Below are positions 43,504 to 52,915 of a DNA stretch of 64,000 bases, piece by piece. The notes under the pieces were generated by a model. It was not told the origin of the DNA. It was given only the letters and a program-made list of their open reading frames with translations, and made no database searches. The stretch is from positions 310,001-374,000 of the forward strand of contig NZ_OZ032162.1 of NCBI RefSeq assembly GCF_964026565.1, written 5' to 3'. Numbering within the stretch: the first letter of the stretch is position 1; each line of letters begins with the position of its first letter. This stretch comes from Rickettsia endosymbiont of Ceutorhynchus obstrictus (lineage in GTDB: Bacteria; Pseudomonadota; Alphaproteobacteria; Rickettsiales; Rickettsiaceae). Both the position numbers and the translations under genes were made by a program.

Positions 43504-43752
43504 ATGATGCAAAATAATAAGGTAATATTATATGGGATAAAGCTAGTAGAGTACTTGAATGAAGATTGTATTGTTTTAAAACAAAATATACTTATACCTA
43601 AGGTATATTTTGGTATAATTATAATCTTGCCTTTTTTAAAGCATTTTGATATGTTCATAAATCGTACTATGTCTTATCCACATTACATTAAACCGGTAAA
43701 TATATTAACTTTGGTCGGTGAAATATTTATCGGTTTTTTTATAGTTTGTTAA
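43504..43752 (+). CDS. Possible small membrane protein
   Basis: An 82-residue frame with two hydrophobic segments (VYFGIIIILPFL and NILTLVGEIFIGFFIVC). It has no recognised domain, and the ribosome-binding site is poor. It may be a remnant. Listed because it fills an otherwise empty gap before the XRE gene. Confidence 0.25.
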   Translation: MMQNNKVILYGIKLVEYLNEDCIVLKQNILIPKVYFGIIIILPFLKHFDMFINRTMSYPHYIKPVNILTLVGEIFIGFFIVC

Positions 43753-43832
43753 GTTTGCACTGTTAAGGTTATTATTATTTTGTAAAAATATAAAGAGGCT
43801 TGTTTATATTTTTACTTTATATATAAAATATA

Positions 43833-43850
43833 TTGTTTATATATAAACAA
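43833..43850. promoter_or_regulatory. Perfect 18-bp palindrome upstream of the XRE gene
   Basis: ttgtttatatataaacaa is a perfect 18-bp palindrome ending 21 bp before the ATG at 43872. A half-site, cttgtttatatt, is at 43799-43810. The placement suits an operator bound by the XRE protein next to it, though an AT-rich palindrome could also arise by chance. Confidence 0.55.
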
Positions 43851-43871
43851 GTCAACAGGTTATTTATTTTT

Positions 43872-44288
43872 ATGACAAATTTAAAGACTAAAATTAATAA
43901 GATTATGACTCAAAGGAAGATAAGTGCTACGGATATTGAAAAAGCCACGGGATTAAGCAGGAATACTGTTACTAGCATACTAAACGGTAATTCCAAAAAT
44001 CCAGGTATTTTAACTATTCAACAACTTGCAAAAGCTTTAAACGTTAAAGTAGAATCCTTAATTTCTGATGAAAAAGAAGTTCAATTAGATATTTTAGAAC
44101 CTAATCAAATAAAGCTATTTGCTGAAGTTACAACTCTTATTGCAAATATTATTTTAGAGAAAAATGTACGTTTATCTATGCATAAAATTAGTTCTATTGT
44201 ACAAGAAGTTTATGACTGTGCATTTAAAGGTAAGTCATTAGAAGTTCAAAAACATTTTGCAGAATATTTAATTGATAACCACATGTAG
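43872..44288 (+). CDS. XRE-family HTH transcriptional regulator
   Basis: A 138-residue protein with an N-terminal Cro/CI-type helix-turn-helix: MTQRKISATDIEKATGLSRN in part, then TVTSILNGNSKNPGILTIQQ in part. The C-terminal half is helical with no named domain. Start at ATG 43872; an in-frame TTG lies inside the upstream palindrome. It is convergent with the NB-ARC gene. Likely autoregulated through the palindrome. Confidence 0.82.
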   Translation: MTNLKTKINKIMTQRKISATDIEKATGLSRNTVTSILNGNSKNPGILTIQQLAKALNVKVESLISDEKEVQLDILEPNQIKLFAEVTTLIANIILEKNVRLSMHKISSIVQEVYDCAFKGKSLEVQKHFAEYLIDNHM

Positions 44289-44334
44289 AATGCATTTTAG
44301 TATATTATTATGATTTACTAACTATAGTAATTTT

Positions 44335-46611
44335 CTATTGATTAGTTTTACTTTCTATATACGCTCTTCTCTTGGTTAAATGCATATCATGTGCGTCACA
44401 ATACTTAAACATTTCAATTGTATTAGGGTTTTTTAAACCGAATTCCATAACTTGCGACTCGCCAAAAGCTTTATACATAAGTGTGTCTTTGTTCGTGCAA
44501 GCAACTTTTGCTCCTTTAAGATTTAAATCACTTACTTGTGCAACGTTCTTACGATTTTTTCTATATAAATTAAAATATATACTTTGAGCTTTCATATAAC
44601 TTTCTAGAGCATTTTCAAGCTGATACATAGCAGCTAATATATCCCCTTGTACAACATATGCATGAGCTATCCTAGGGTTAGTTACAATAGGCATTTGCCC
44701 TTCTGCAAAATTTTTATCATTATTTTTAAAAATTTCTATTGACTTATTTATATATTCCAAAGCTTGGTTTTTTTCACCTAAACCAAATAAAGCCCATGCT
44801 TTTTGGGTATATATTCTGCCAAATATTTGGTTTGTTTCCTTTTTAACACGCTTTTGCATATTATATACTTGCTCTATTTGTGTTAAAGAATCTTTATAAT
44901 GTTCCAAAGTATTTAATGCTTCAACTTTTACCAAATAATCTCCTGTAAGAAGTAACGCATCAGGAGATAATCCATTTAAAATAGCAGCTTGAATAGATTG
45001 ATTAATTTGATCCAACGCTTCATTATATTTTCCCTCTATTAAAAATAATCTTGCTTTAGAGTGAAACAATATTGTTTGATCAGAACTATCAACTAATTTA
45101 TCATCTAATTTTTTTTCAATAATTTTAATATTTTCTTGAGCTTCCTGCACATTACCTACTGAAATATATGCAAGTGTTAACCCATAAATTACATTAACTT
45201 TATATGTTTCATAACCTTTAATATCATTATATGCTTCTTTAGATTTAATAAAATATTCTATGGCTTTTTTATAATTAGCAGATTTGCTATAATACCATCC
45301 TATCATATTTAAATAACCGGCATATACTCTCTTTTCCTCACTATTCATTAACCATAATTTATATTTTCCTTTGTTATCATTATCCTCAAACCAATTAACC
45401 AATTTTTTTCCACCATCTAAATCGTAATAATTATCACATTGTACTAATTGTTGTAATTTTAATTCCGTCAATTTGTATAAATTTAAATTATATTTATCAG
45501 CATTTTTTAGCATTATTTCAATATTCTCAGGTACAGTTTTAGCGTTTCTATACATAAAACCTTTTAATAAGCTTTTCGGTTTAGCCTCTAAAAACTTAGT
45601 AACTAAATCTTCTAAATATTTACTATTATTTACACTATTTTGTTCTAATATTTTCAAAGCAATAACGTCATGCATTTCAAAAACAGGATTATCCTCACTA
45701 GAGTCTATATTTGTTATTAAGGCAAATTTTGATAATTGGAAAATATCATCATCAAGAGTGCTTTTGTTATCGGTAATAATATCAAGTAGATCTTTTGAAA
45801 AGCTTTGCGTATTTAACAAAGCTATTTTATTTAGAAGCTGCTTGGCAGATAGTTCTAATTGCTCGGTTACTAACGATATATTTAAGTTTATTTTGTCATT
45901 AGATTTTTGTATTTTATTTTTATATTCTTCTTTCTTTAAGCCAGGAACATTATTTAATATTTGAGCTCCTTGTACTATTAATACCGGATAGCCTTTAAAC
46001 TCCTGCACAAGGAATTCTATTAAGCTATTATCCTTTTCTTCTAAAATAGCGTTAGCAAGTTCAACGGTTTCCTGTCTTTTAAAAGGTGTAACCTTTACTA
46101 TATAAGGTAATAATTCGCTATCCTGTGAACAAAATATGACATTACCGTTATGCTCCCAATTAATAAATTCTTCTATCTTTTTGTTCTCACCTGCTTTCAG
46201 ATTATCAAATACTAATAACCACTTATCATTTTGTCCTAAATATTCGATTAATTCTTTTTTTACAGTTGAGGCTTCTTCAGATATTATAGGCTGTTCTTCT
46301 GCTTTATTAATTGCTTTTGCAAGTTTTAAAAATTCATCGTTAATATTTAAATTACAATCAATAAACCAAATTAAATTATACTCATCTTTATTTTCATAAG
46401 CATACATTCTAGCAAGCTGTGTTTTACCCATGCCGCTAATGCCCACAATACTTGTTTGCCTATATTTATCTAAATTAGTCTTAATTTGATTTAATTGCTG
46501 GACATGGTTAATAAAATAACTTACCGGTGCAACAATGTTGTTTGCTTTAGGTTGGGCAAATAGATTGAGAGGTGTAATAAATACTAGAAGTAATAATAAA
46601 AATTTTCTCAT
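44335..46611 (-). CDS. NB-ARC (STAND) ATPase with TPR repeats and a signal peptide
   Basis: A 758-residue protein. Residues 1-20 form a Sec-type signal (RKFLLLLLVFITPLNLFAQ). The NB-ARC domain follows with P-loop GISGMGKTQ (57-65), Walker B WLLVFDN (131-137) and a GLPL-like GYPVLIVQGAQIL (about 207-219). A winged-helix region is likely near 250-340. About residues 450-720 carry TPR units such as YSKSANYKKAIEYFIKSKEA and AWALFGLGEKNQALEYINKS. An NTPase with an export signal suggests delivery outside the cytoplasm, but no ATP is expected in the periplasm. The next gene on the strand is a membrane sensor. Confidence 0.82.
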   Translation of the reverse strand: MRKFLLLLLVFITPLNLFAQPKANNIVAPVSYFINHVQQLNQIKTNLDKYRQTSIVGISGMGKTQLARMYAYENKDEYNLIWFIDCNLNINDEFLKLAKAINKAEEQPIISEEASTVKKELIEYLGQNDKWLLVFDNLKAGENKKIEEFINWEHNGNVIFCSQDSELLPYIVKVTPFKRQETVELANAILEEKDNSLIEFLVQEFKGYPVLIVQGAQILNNVPGLKKEEYKNKIQKSNDKINLNISLVTEQLELSAKQLLNKIALLNTQSFSKDLLDIITDNKSTLDDDIFQLSKFALITNIDSSEDNPVFEMHDVIALKILEQNSVNNSKYLEDLVTKFLEAKPKSLLKGFMYRNAKTVPENIEIMLKNADKYNLNLYKLTELKLQQLVQCDNYYDLDGGKKLVNWFEDNDNKGKYKLWLMNSEEKRVYAGYLNMIGWYYSKSANYKKAIEYFIKSKEAYNDIKGYETYKVNVIYGLTLAYISVGNVQEAQENIKIIEKKLDDKLVDSSDQTILFHSKARLFLIEGKYNEALDQINQSIQAAILNGLSPDALLLTGDYLVKVEALNTLEHYKDSLTQIEQVYNMQKRVKKETNQIFGRIYTQKAWALFGLGEKNQALEYINKSIEIFKNNDKNFAEGQMPIVTNPRIAHAYVVQGDILAAMYQLENALESYMKAQSIYFNLYRKNRKNVAQVSDLNLKGAKVACTNKDTLMYKAFGESQVMEFGLKNPNTIEMFKYCDAHDMHLTKRRAYIESKTNQ

Positions 46612-46759
46612 TTCTTTCTCTTGAAATTATTATTAATTAATTAGTTAGCTGTTAATACATTTTATATTTAATGTCAAATAATTTTAATCAACTAATCAAG
46701 AAAGAGCTTAATTTTCTTATTATTATGGGAGGTAATTATAAATAATTCATTATATTTTT

Positions 46760-48139
46760 TTATTCTTGTTTATCCCAGTCAGCTAAATATATGAGATTAT
46801 CTCCGTTATACTTTTCTACTTTATTTTTTTTCATTGTTTTCTCGCTTATTTCTATAATATTTGATTTATCATAACCTACTTTATAATTAAAACCGTGTAA
46901 CTTTAGTAGCTTAAATACTTGTTCTATACTTAATATAAAAGGATTAGGATGTGTTCTTGCAAATTCGTTTGATATTTGAAATAAGTCTTTTTCCTTTTCT
47001 ATAGGTACACCGCTATAGCTAAAGTTAAACACCAACTTACCTACCATATTAGTTATAACTAAATTGATATTATGTTTACCGGTAGAAAATTGCTTTTTGA
47101 GGAGAAAGAAGAGATAACTTATTATACTATATATAATTTGATAAAATGCTGCTATAGAAGAAAAGTGTACTTGTTTTTCAAGACATAATATGCTAAAGGA
47201 AATATTCTCATCTTCTTTTTCAAACCTACCAATAAAAATTTTAGTTAACTTTTGTACATTAACTTCTTCCTGAGTAAGCGGATTATATAAAGCGATAGAG
47301 CAATGTAATTTTTCTTGCAAATACTGCTTTTTAAAACTTATAACGTTATCCTTTTTATTAAGCAAATTATTTTCACTTAAAAACATTACCTTAGCTGCTT
47401 CTTGCCTAAACAAATAGTTAATCTCAGCATCTTGTGTTTTACTTAAATCACGATCCCAAAGCTTTATCATCCATAGTTTTTCAAAATTTTTAATCGCAGT
47501 TTCATGATTTTTAACTGCAATATCATATTTACCTTTATACTCTCTATCATACTTCTTTAGTAAAGCACTGTATAAATAGCATAGAACAATAAAACTAAAC
47601 GATAAGAAAGCGATCATAAACCAAAAAGGTTTCATTATGTCTTTTACTACTTGTTTCCAGTAATTATTATCGATACTAGTACTTATTAATAATTTATTAT
47701 CTTGATTTAAATAATATATTTTCTCTATTTCGTAATTTTCAGAAATAGAGTTTGAATAAAGTAAACTGTTATTTAGTTCTATTTTGAAATTATTAAAGTT
47801 AGGTATAGATTGCTCTAATAATGATTGAAATTTATGTAACCTATAATTTATACATTTTTCATTTTCACAAATTTTAATATAATTATTATTTAAAGAGATA
47901 TGAGAAGTTTTTAAATTAGTATTTAATTTAAAAGTTAATGTTTGAAGTTTATTTAAACTAGTTTCTAATATTAACTTATAATTGTTATCTAAAAATAAAG
48001 ATTTTGTATTTGTTATTTTTTGATCATAATAGTTAAAAAGTAATAACCCTATAACAAAATAACCAATAGCAATAGAGATAATAGTGGGAAATTTAATCCT
48101 TTGTACTTCAGATAAAAATTTAAAAAAATTGGAATACAT
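46760..48139 (-). CDS. Membrane sensor protein, histidine-kinase-like
   Basis: A 459-residue protein from the ATG at 48139; an upstream GTG would add 14. Two membrane segments (about 18-38 and 170-194) enclose an external domain of about 130 residues. A cytoplasmic helix (DIAVKNHETAIKNFEKL) and a C-terminal domain of about 230 residues follow. The layout is that of a sensor kinase, and the last part (INLVITNMVGKLVF...) weakly resembles an ATPase fold, but I see no clear H-box or G-boxes. No response regulator is adjacent. It lies just upstream of the NB-ARC gene. Confidence 0.55.
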   Translation of the reverse strand: MYSNFFKFLSEVQRIKFPTIISIAIGYFVIGLLLFNYYDQKITNTKSLFLDNNYKLILETSLNKLQTLTFKLNTNLKTSHISLNNNYIKICENEKCINYRLHKFQSLLEQSIPNFNNFKIELNNSLLYSNSISENYEIEKIYYLNQDNKLLISTSIDNNYWKQVVKDIMKPFWFMIAFLSFSFIVLCYLYSALLKKYDREYKGKYDIAVKNHETAIKNFEKLWMIKLWDRDLSKTQDAEINYLFRQEAAKVMFLSENNLLNKKDNVISFKKQYLQEKLHCSIALYNPLTQEEVNVQKLTKIFIGRFEKEDENISFSILCLEKQVHFSSIAAFYQIIYSIISYLFFLLKKQFSTGKHNINLVITNMVGKLVFNFSYSGVPIEKEKDLFQISNEFARTHPNPFILSIEQVFKLLKLHGFNYKVGYDKSNIIEISEKTMKKNKVEKYNGDNLIYLADWDKQE

Positions 48140-48181
48140 TATTTTAAACTTATTTTTGGCATATATTAATGAGTACAGCAC

Positions 48182-48557
48182 TTATTCTTTTATAAATCTT
48201 AAGTTAAATTATAGAAAGGAAAACTTGTACTAAAAAGAATTATAATTTTTCAATTAAAAGTCAATAGGAAATTTTGTAGTATATGAAAAAAGAATGAAGA
48301 GGATTAGAGGGATCAACATCATTAAAAATATTTATATTTTCCACTAAAAGTTCTGAAGTTAATATTTGATCTTTAGAATACTTGGTTGCATTAATCCTAC
48401 AAATATTAGCATATTTGCATAAAATACTCTTTTAAATTGTGAAGTATCAATAGAAACGCTACAAAAAATAATTTTAAAAAAAGAGAGGATGTAGTAGATT
48501 ATGTGGAATTGTGGGTAACTTGAAAAGTTATCCATCAAATCCACATAATACAAAACA
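48182..48557. other. AT-rich gap with a hairpin before a transposase remnant
   Basis: No gene is recognised. An inverted repeat, attatgtgga at 48497-48506 and tccacataat at 48539-48548, extends inward with gtaactt/aagttat pairing. It could be the end of the IS481-type element whose remnant starts at 48558. Confidence 0.4.
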
Positions 48558-48967
48558 ATGATCAGTAAACTTCGTAAAATTAAAGCTCGTACTACTTGGA
48601 TACAAACATATGAACAATTAGGTTCAATTAGTAAAACCGCAAGACGTTGTGGTATTCCTAGGTTATAACCCTATATCGTTGGATCACAAGGTATAAAACG
48701 CAAGGATTAGAAGGTTTAACAGATAAGTCACAAAGACCAAATAAGCTAGGTAAGTTAAAGGTTACTGCAGATATAGAAGAACTTTAGGTCCGCGTAATAA
48801 GTTTACGCCAGAAGCATAAATATTACACTAGTACGCAACCATAATATTAACTTATCACCATCTACTATTTGGCAACTTTTAAAAAAGCATAATATACCAG
48901 CAATAAAGAGATATAGAAAACGTGATGATTATAAAAGGTATAATAGACCAATTCCAGGCGATAGAGT

Positions 48968-50342
48968 GAGAGTATTTTTTTAACTGTGTCATAGTAAAAA
49001 AGTCACTGTTTAAAATTTAGTCTATCCGGGAAGAAAATATCGAGTTGTGATATAGTCAAAGCCCAGTTTTGCAGAGGCTGACTCCATTTAGCAGTTATCT
49101 GTTTTATAGCACAAAAAACTAGCTTAAATAAAGCATTTTCTGAAGTAAAAGCTCCCTTGGTTTTGGTATATTTTCGTATCTGCCTATGGAATCCTTCCAC
49201 TACATTAGTCGTATAAATTAGCCTCCTGATGTCGCTAGAATACTTAAAATAAGTAGATAAATTTCCCCAATTTTGTTGCCAAGATTTTATTACCATTGGG
49301 TATTTATTGCCCCATTTTTCATCCAATCTTAACAAGTTATATTCAGCTAAATCCTTTGTTTCCGCTTTGTAAATTGTCTTTAAATCAGCCATAAATTCTT
49401 TTTGGTTCTTACTTGCTACATACCTTAAAGAATTACGAATTTGATGTATAACACAAAGTTGTACTTCAGCCTCAGGAAAACAAGCATTTATTGCCTCAGG
49501 AAAACCCTTTAATCCATCAACACAGGCAATCAAAATATCCTTTACTCCTCTTGCTTTTAAATCATTTAATACTGATAACCAAAAGTGCGATGCTTCGCTT
49601 TCACAGCTATAAAACCCCAATATATCCTTATGTCCAAATTCGTTTATACCCATTACATTATATAACACTTTAGTACTTACCTTACCGTCCTGCCTTGCTT
49701 TAAAAAACATTGCATCTAAAAATAATATTGGATAAACAGATTCAAGCGGTCTATTACGCCACTCGGTTATTTGCGGTAATAACCTATCTGTTATCGCTGC
49801 AATGGTACTTGTTGATACGTCTACTCCATATATTTCCTGTAAATGAGCGGTAATATCATCATAGCTTGTGCCTAAACCATAAAGGGCTAATATCTTATTA
49901 TCTAATTCTTCGTTTAATATTGTTTGACGCTTCTTAATGATTTGCGGTTCAAAACTCGAATTGCGATCCCTTGGTACTTCTAAATCAAATGAACCGCTAC
50001 CGCTTCGAATTCTCTTACTGCTTATTCCATTACGCCTGTTCCCGCCTTCTTCTAAGCTATTCTCCTGAAGATGAGCAGACATCTCTCCTTGTAATGCTAC
50101 TTTGGTTAAATCTTTTACCAAGTTTGTAAGTAAACCTTGATTCCCAAGTAATGGCTTCCCTTGATATATACCTTTTATTATTTCTTCTAATGCTCCGTTT
50201 TGTATCGATGGCAGCACTTTTACTTGCTGCTCTATCCTTTCTAATTTTCTTTCTTCTGTCATTGTCAAACCTTTTTTTATCTGTATTTTTTATTTATTCT
50301 AAATACTTTTTTTCAGTTTGACACAGTTTTTTAAACACTACC
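48968..50342 (-). mobile_element. IS256-family insertion sequence, copy 2
   Basis: A 1375-bp element of the same length and orientation as copy 1. Exact 8-bp direct repeats gatagagt flank it at 48960-48967 and 50343-50350, the expected target duplication. It interrupts an IS481-type transposase remnant. Together with copy 1 it brackets about 9.2 kb of accessory genes. Confidence 0.93.
49003..50268 (-). CDS. IS256-family (Mutator-type) transposase, copy 2
   Basis: Encodes the same 421 residues as the copy at 38405-39670, with the same DDE motifs (LDAMFFKAR, CVDGLKGFPE, NVVEGFHRQ). The frame is intact. Identity between the copies and a clean target duplication suggest recent transposition. Confidence 0.94.
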   Translation of the reverse strand: MTMTEERKLERIEQQVKVLPSIQNGALEEIIKGIYQGKPLLGNQGLLTNLVKDLTKVALQGEMSAHLQENSLEEGGNRRNGISSKRIRSGSGSFDLEVPRDRNSSFEPQIIKKRQTILNEELDNKILALYGLGTSYDDITAHLQEIYGVDVSTSTIAAITDRLLPQITEWRNRPLESVYPILFLDAMFFKARQDGKVSTKVLYNVMGINEFGHKDILGFYSCESEASHFWLSVLNDLKARGVKDILIACVDGLKGFPEAINACFPEAEVQLCVIHQIRNSLRYVASKNQKEFMADLKTIYKAETKDLAEYNLLRLDEKWGNKYPMVIKSWQQNWGNLSTYFKYSSDIRRLIYTTNVVEGFHRQIRKYTKTKGAFTSENALFKLVFCAIKQITAKWSQPLQNWALTISQLDIFFPDRLNFKQ

Positions 50343-50873
50343 GATAGAGTACAAATTGATGTAACCAAAATCCGTAAAATTTTAATTATGTCTTTCAAGA
50401 AGAATTAATGCAGCATTTTATAAAATTTAGACCTATTAAACCTAGAAGCCCCCACTTGAATAGAAAAGTAGAGCGGTCACAGCAAACGGATAAAGTAGAA
50501 TTTTACAATCTTTTAAATTTAAAAGACTCTAAGCTTGAATTGACCAAGCTCTTAGCTGAATGAGAATATTTTTATAACCATAAAAGATTGCATTCAGCTT
50601 TAGAAGGTAAAACACCTTGGGGAAAATTTGAAGAATTAGAATCTAAAATACCTATTCAGCCAGAGGTAACCGGAAATTATTGGGACAGTAATGAAAAGAT
50701 TTTACCTCGTTCTTCTAAATTCCTAAAATGGCAAAATAAATTGTCTCTAAAGAAAGCTCTACATTATTCTTTTTAAGATGCTCAGCATCTCTAATAAATT
50801 TTTCTTTTTCCAAAAACTCTATTAATTCTTTCATATTTTTCGCTACAGTTAAAAATTTTTATATTACTCCAAT

Positions 50874-51447
50874 TTACATAAATGCACTATCCACACCCAA
50901 TATAATTGCATCATAATTTATATTTTGGTAGTCTATCACTTCATTAAGCTGATCTGCTAAATCTATAATATTTCCTTTAGTAATTTTACTTTTACTTAAA
51001 AGTTCCTGCATATAATTTGTTATTTGTTCTATGCCGGCCTTATATATTAGAGCTTCACCTTTATATGCTACATTTTTTATTATATCTTGCATCATTGGTT
51101 TATCATTATCATTAATAGTTTTACTATCAACTATTTTAGTATTTATATCTTCTACTATTGTTTGAAATATATTTTGCTCCTCTCTGAAGCTTTTATTTCT
51201 TTGTAGATAACCTTCAATTATTTCTGTGTTTTCATGATCTATATTATTTTCTCCTAAATCTAAATCTGTAATATTAATATTTTTTTGCAGAGCCTCAATA
51301 ACTGCTCTCGCTCCTTCATTGCTTATATTATTCATTGCGAGATCAAGATATATTAAACTAGTATTTGTTTTCAGGAGTTCAGCTATTAATCTTGCTCCTT
51401 CATCCCCCATCTTATTATTGTGAAGGTCAAGATACAAAAGTAATGGA
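50874..51447 (-). pseudogene. LRR protein, C-terminal part (split by IS1111-group element)
   Basis: The 3' part of the gene whose 5' part is at 52916-54220. Leucine-rich repeats of the ribonuclease-inhibitor type read LLYLDLHNNKMGDEGARLIA, SLIYLDLAMNNISNEGARAV and ITDLDLGENNIDHE. A non-LRR tail of about 100 residues follows, ending AIILGVDSAFM. It has no start of its own; the open frame upstream runs into the IS end. The join with the 5' part keeps the repeat register at 'NPTT...LLYLDLHNN'. Confidence 0.8.
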
Positions 51448-51533
51448 ATGGACCTCCCTATATACAGAATCAATAACAGTAGTTATAGTTCTAGAATAGG
51501 AAATTAATCCTAGACAACAATAAGGAGGTCCAA

Positions 51534-52583
51534 ATGGAAGTTAACACAATTGGCATAGATATTGCAAAAAGAATTTTTCAAATACATGGAGTAGATAAAA
51601 ACGGCAAGACAATATTAAAGAAAAAATTGATTAGGGATCAAGTATTAAGCTTTATAGCTAATTTACCAAAATGTTTAGTAGGAATGGAGGCATGCGGCGG
51701 AGCTAATTATTGGGGAAGAGAAATAACAAAATTAGGACATGAGGTTAAATTGATAGCACCACAATTTGTAAAACCATATGTTAAAACTAATAAGAACGAC
51801 CAAGCTGATGCAGAAGCAATATGCGAAGCAGTAGCGAGACCAAATATGAGATTTGTACCAATCAAAAGTGTAGAGCAGCAGGATATTTTATCAATTCATA
51901 GAATAAGAGCAAGGCTAGTAAGAAATCGTACTGCACTAGCTAATGAGATTAGAGGATTATTGTATGAATTTGGCTTAATTATTCCACAAGGGATAAATAA
52001 AGTTATCAGTAAATTAACAGAGATTTTAGATAGTGAAACTTTAAGCCGTCTTAGTTATCAAACGTTTAGCGAGTTGAAAGAAGAATTTGTAGATAATGAT
52101 AAAAAAATAATAGAGTTAGAAAAAAGATTAAAAATACTAGCAGGTGAGTTAGAAGAATATAAACGATTAACAGCTATACCCGGTATAGGTTTAATTACTG
52201 CTACAGCATTAATAGCTTCGATAGGTAATGCAAAAAATTTTAGTAATGGTAGACAATTATCAACTTGGCTTGGTTTAGTACCAAAACAATATTCGAGTGG
52301 AGGTAAAGAAAGGTTACTTAGTATAAGCAAGAGAGGTGATACTTATTTACGTACTTTATTAATTCAAGGAGCAAGAGCGGTATTAAATGCTAAGCTAAGG
52401 TTTACAACTGAAGCACAAAAAAATAAAAAAGATTTTAGTAAATTTACTAAATGGATGTTTAATTTATTAGAACGATGTGGGCATAATAAAACTACTGTTG
52501 CAATAGCGAATAAATTAGCACGAGTAGTATTTGCAGTATTACGCACCGGCAATGATTATAATGAAACTAAAGTTTGTAACTGA
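51534..52583 (+). CDS. IS1111-group transposase (DEDD type)
   Basis: A 349-residue IS110-family recombinase. The RuvC-like N-terminal domain shows IGIDIAKR (D9), GMEACGG and KNDQADAEAI, the DEDD acidic set. The C-terminal Tnp domain shows LTAIPGIGLITATALIASIG and GLVPKQYSSGGKERLLSISK in part. It resembles the Coxiella IS1111 transposase in layout. A strong aaggaggt site precedes ATG 51534. The frame is intact. Confidence 0.93.
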   Translation: MEVNTIGIDIAKRIFQIHGVDKNGKTILKKKLIRDQVLSFIANLPKCLVGMEACGGANYWGREITKLGHEVKLIAPQFVKPYVKTNKNDQADAEAICEAVARPNMRFVPIKSVEQQDILSIHRIRARLVRNRTALANEIRGLLYEFGLIIPQGINKVISKLTEILDSETLSRLSYQTFSELKEEFVDNDKKIIELEKRLKILAGELEEYKRLTAIPGIGLITATALIASIGNAKNFSNGRQLSTWLGLVPKQYSSGGKERLLSISKRGDTYLRTLLIQGARAVLNAKLRFTTEAQKNKKDFSKFTKWMFNLLERCGHNKTTVAIANKLARVVFAVLRTGNDYNETKVCN

Positions 52584-52904
52584 TAAGTTAACAAAATTTA
52601 GTAAATAAAATATTAATAAGTATTACTCTAAAATAGAGACTAATATATTCCAACCTGAAATATGCGTGAGATAATAATATTGATGGTAAATAAGACAAAC
52701 CTTAACCTACAAAAAAACTGATTACCGCACAGGCTCTAATGAAGCCGGAAAAGTGATAAGTAAAAGTTAGTAGGTAGCGAATTCCATCAGGGCTAATTGA
52801 TAAATTTAAAGTGATAAATTTAAAGTAATTTATCAATTATAAGCCGAATACATGACTGCATTTGCTTGTTGACTATTAAATATTATTTTTTTCTTGCATT
52901 ATTG
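52584..52904 (+). ncRNA. Candidate guide (seek/bridge) RNA region of the IS1111-group element
   Basis: About 320 bp of non-coding sequence follow the transposase inside the element. IS110-family elements are known to encode a guide RNA, and in the IS1111 group it lies 3' of the transposase. A strong hairpin is visible at 52791-52845: ggctaattgataaatt pairs with aatttatcaattataagcc. RNA ends and guide loops were not defined. Confidence 0.45.
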
Positions 52905-52915
52905 GGGAGGTCCAT

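Larger units (their letters stand above)
48558..50776 (+). pseudogene. IS481-type transposase pseudogene split by IS256 copy 2
   Basis: Before the IS256, readable pieces in shifted frames are a helix-turn-helix (LGSISKTARRCGIPR) and SPSTIWQLLKKHNIP, ending GDRV. After it the chain resumes with QIDVTKI (first catalytic Asp), then a deletion, then RSPHLNRKVERSQQTDKVEF (Glu) and YNHKRLHSALEGKTPWGKFE in part. Several stops and frameshifts and loss of the middle part show it was dead or decaying. IS256 copy 2 lies at its GDRV codons. Confidence 0.78.
51448..52915 (+). mobile_element. IS110-family, IS1111-group insertion sequence
   Basis: Subterminal inverted repeats atggacctccc (51448-51458) and gggaggtccat (52905-52915) bound about 1468 bp; exact ends lie a few bases off, as in IS1111 elements. 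It holds one transposase gene and a long 3' non-coding region of about 330 bp. There is no obvious target duplication. It splits an LRR gene. Confidence 0.85.

Noticed and set aside
48359..48553. 64-codon minus-strand frame upstream of the sensor gene
   Set aside because: AT-rich, overlaps a hairpin at a transposase remnant and resembles no known family.
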